DNA from: an uncultured Thermoguttaceae bacterium
GTDB taxonomy: Bacteria; Planctomycetota; Planctomycetia; Pirellulales; Thermoguttaceae
Assembly: GCA_937951625.1 (NCBI GenBank)
Contig: CALFBP010000034.1
Location: 1 to 64,000 of the forward strand
DNA: 64,000 nt
Direction of reading: 5' to 3'
A program made the position numbers and the translations under genes. Shown piece by piece: positions 62,610 through 64,000 of the stretch. Position 1 is the stretch's first letter, and every line of letters starts with the position of its first letter. Under the pieces are notes generated by a model. That model was not told where the DNA came from. It did no database searches and was given only the letters and a program-made list of their open reading frames with translations.

Positions 62610-63701
62610 ATGAGTAATCTTGCCTACAAACCAGGGCTTCGCGACGTCATTCGACGCCTGGAAAAGCTCCAGTCACGTCAGGCGATGGATCAGATCTTCG
62701 CCTCGGTCAGCGTTCCCTCGGCGGCGCTGGAAGAGTTCGGCCGTCGCTACCGCGAGGGGTTCTGCGACTATCCCGACCCGCGGGAACGCATCGCCTTTTG
62801 GGATCGATTTTTCGCCGAGCGGGCAGCGATCGAGGACGATTCGATTCCCTGCGCTTATTTGAGCGAGATGGACCAGGGGCTCTATGGCGGCCTGTTGGGC
62901 GGGAGCGTGCAGTTCATGGCCCATCCGGAGAATGGATGGATTTCCTCGATGGTCGCGCCGCTGCTGAACGACTGGTCGGAGTTCGACCGGCTCCATTTCG
63001 ATCCCAACCACGAGTGGTTCGAACGCTATCGCCAGCAGCTTCGGATCTTCGTCGAGGGCGCCCAGGGCAAATTCGCGGTGAGTCATTTCATCCTCATCGA
63101 CGGGCTGAACTTCGTTTTCGAATTGGTCGGCGCGACACAAGCCTATATGAGTTTGCTCGAGCAGCCGGAGATGGTGCGGCGGGCGATCGAGTTGGCCTTC
63201 GAGTTGAACGTGGCCGTGCAACAGACCTTTTTCGATCACGTCCCGTTGCTCGAAGGCGGCACGGCCAGCAACATGGCCCAGTGGATCCCTGGCCGCATCG
63301 TCTCCGAAAGCGTGGACCCGTTCCACATGACTTCGGTCGAATACTTCGAGACCTGGGGACGCGAGCCGGCGCAGCGGATCTTCGACCGCTTCGATGGCGG
63401 GGTGGTGCATATCCACGGCAACGGGCGGCACTTGCTGGAGGTGGTTTCGACGCTCCGGGGATTGAAGGCCATGTACCTGGGCGACGACAAGGGGTTCCCA
63501 GCGGCCTTTGACATCCTTCCAGAACTCCGTGCCCGCACCGGCGACATCCCCTTGGTGCTGGCCGTCGAGTATCCCCGCTTTGCCGACAAATTGGCCCGCC
63601 ACGAGCTGGTCGGCGGCGTGTTCTACAAAGTCAGCGACGTTCCCGACGTCGCCACGGCCAACCGGCTGATGGAAAAAGTCCGGGCCTACCGCACTGGTTG
63701 A
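62610..63701 (+). CDS. Uroporphyrinogen decarboxylase-like (URO-D superfamily) protein
   Basis: Protein of 363 aa with the URO-D barrel layout: SVQFMAHPENGWISSM, LIDGLNFVFELVGA and VVHIHGNGRHLLEVV near the C-terminus. It lacks the conserved N-terminal Arg/Asp active-site set of true HemE, so it is probably a URO-D-like methyltransferase or a related enzyme of unknown substrate. The ATG at 62610 is close to a GAAAGGG SD. Last gene before the bidirectional terminator. Confidence 0.75.
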   Translation: MSNLAYKPGLRDVIRRLEKLQSRQAMDQIFASVSVPSAALEEFGRRYREGFCDYPDPRERIAFWDRFFAERAAIEDDSIPCAYLSEMDQGLYGGLLGGSVQFMAHPENGWISSMVAPLLNDWSEFDRLHFDPNHEWFERYRQQLRIFVEGAQGKFAVSHFILIDGLNFVFELVGATQAYMSLLEQPEMVRRAIELAFELNVAVQQTFFDHVPLLEGGTASNMAQWIPGRIVSESVDPFHMTSVEYFETWGREPAQRIFDRFDGGVVHIHGNGRHLLEVVSTLRGLKAMYLGDDKGFPAAFDILPELRARTGDIPLVLAVEYPRFADKLARHELVGGVFYKVSDVPDVATANRLMEKVRAYRTG

Positions 63702-63837
63702 TTGGCTTCATGGGCCACGGCGTGCCGGCTGGATAGCGGAAGTGCTCCCTTCGGACGGCTGTATTCGGAGCACCCCCCTGAGCGAACAGGCCTCCTTTGG
63801 CGACACTCCACTTCGCTTCGAAAAAGCCGCAAAGAAG

Positions 63838-63877
63838 GGCCCTCTTTCCGATAAAGAGGAGGGCTCCGAACTTTTTT
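63838..63877. terminator. Bidirectional terminator between convergent genes
   Basis: Near CTCTTT and AAAGAG around CCGAT, with GCC and GGC outside a short bulge, and a run of six T on the plus strand (63872-63877). It lies between the URO-D-like gene (plus) and the aminotransferase end (minus). The minus strand is only moderately T-rich after the stem. Confidence 0.55.
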
Positions 63878-63894
63878 CGGCAAAAGGCGTGTCC

Positions 63895-64000
63895 TCACGC
63901 TTGCATGATGACCGGGAACACTTTGCGAATGGCCTTAATGATGTCTTGGATGTCTTCTTCCGTGTAATTCGGGTCCATCATCACGCCGGCGGCCCGTTCG
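63895..64000 (-). CDS. 3' end of a probable DegT/DnrJ/EryC1/StrS aminotransferase (partial)
   Basis: Only the last 34 codons are in the window, cut at the right edge. They end in PNYTEEDIQDIIKAIRKVF and a short tail, resembling the C-terminal helix of DegT/DnrJ-type sugar aminotransferases (TEEDxxDIxxAxRKV). The gene starts outside the window. The family assignment rests on this short segment alone. Confidence 0.5.
   Translation of the reverse strand, partial: ERAAGVMMDPNYTEEDIQDIIKAIRKVFPVIMQA

Noticed and set aside
1-64000. CRISPR arrays, prophage, insertion sequences, rRNA operons
   Set aside because: No regularly spaced repeats, no transposase or integrase motifs and no rRNA-like conserved sequence were seen on either strand.

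Overview
The window is about 64 kb of G+C-rich chromosome with ordinary gene density. Several features place it in the phylum Planctomycetota, probably a Pirellulales-like lineage. They are two DUF1559 pseudopilins, a HYExAFE-family protein, a DUF1080 secreted hydrolase, a Tat-exported Gfo/Idh oxidoreductase, a free-standing RNA polymerase alpha C-terminal domain and a Ser/Thr kinase fused to a caspase-like domain. The genus cannot be told from the sequence alone. I see no transposase, integrase, phage gene, CRISPR array, rRNA or convincing tRNA.

Layout. 0-6 kb holds a metallophosphoesterase/SMC-like ATPase pair (SbcD/YhaO and YhaN type) and serine acetyltransferase cysE. 6-14.5 kb holds a secreted GH20-like lipoprotein, then a promoter and cobalamin riboswitch in front of a DUF1559 pseudopilin, an atypical AroE-like protein and a DUF1080 protein. 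14.5-22.3 kb is mostly on the minus strand: aldehyde:ferredoxin oxidoreductase, HYExAFE protein, hisS, a cysteine-cluster protein, a BNR sialidase and an S41 protease. 22.9-24.4 kb carries a His/Cys-rich small exported protein followed by a second DUF1559 pseudopilin with a His/Asp-rich loop. 24.5-32.1 kb holds Gfo/Idh oxidoreductase, PfkB kinase, PII, GNAT, a 29-residue basic protein, a DUF3592/arrestin-like/P-loop cluster and the stand-alone alpha-CTD. 32.6-34.8 kb is a UvrD/PcrA helicase.

35-46.9 kb is a Tad (type IVb) pilus locus. It has two CpaF ATPases (one with an N-terminal FHA domain), two Flp-like pilins, a prepilin peptidase, three TadE/TadG-like proteins, CpaB, TadB and TadC. The secretin (CpaC) and TadZ/CpaE are not in the window. 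A zinc-ribbon membrane protein and a kinase-pseudocaspase follow directly. 51-64 kb is housekeeping metabolism: YceH-like protein, acetate kinase, quinolinate synthase, FxsA, a SufU-SufS fusion with a possible cysteine leader ORF, a secreted zinc peptidase overlapping alanine dehydrogenase, purE, mtnA, a GYD protein, a URO-D-like protein and the 3' end of a probable DegT/DnrJ aminotransferase.

The most interesting points are these: the cobalamin riboswitch driving a pseudopilin; a second pseudopilin linked to a metal-binding-looking partner; the kinase whose caspase domain has lost its catalytic cysteine; the SufU-SufS fusion with a Cys-Cys leader ORF; and the FHA-CpaF/second-CpaF Tad locus. 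Start sites were chosen by Shine-Dalgarno (SD) spacing and family alignment from memory, and no database search was run.
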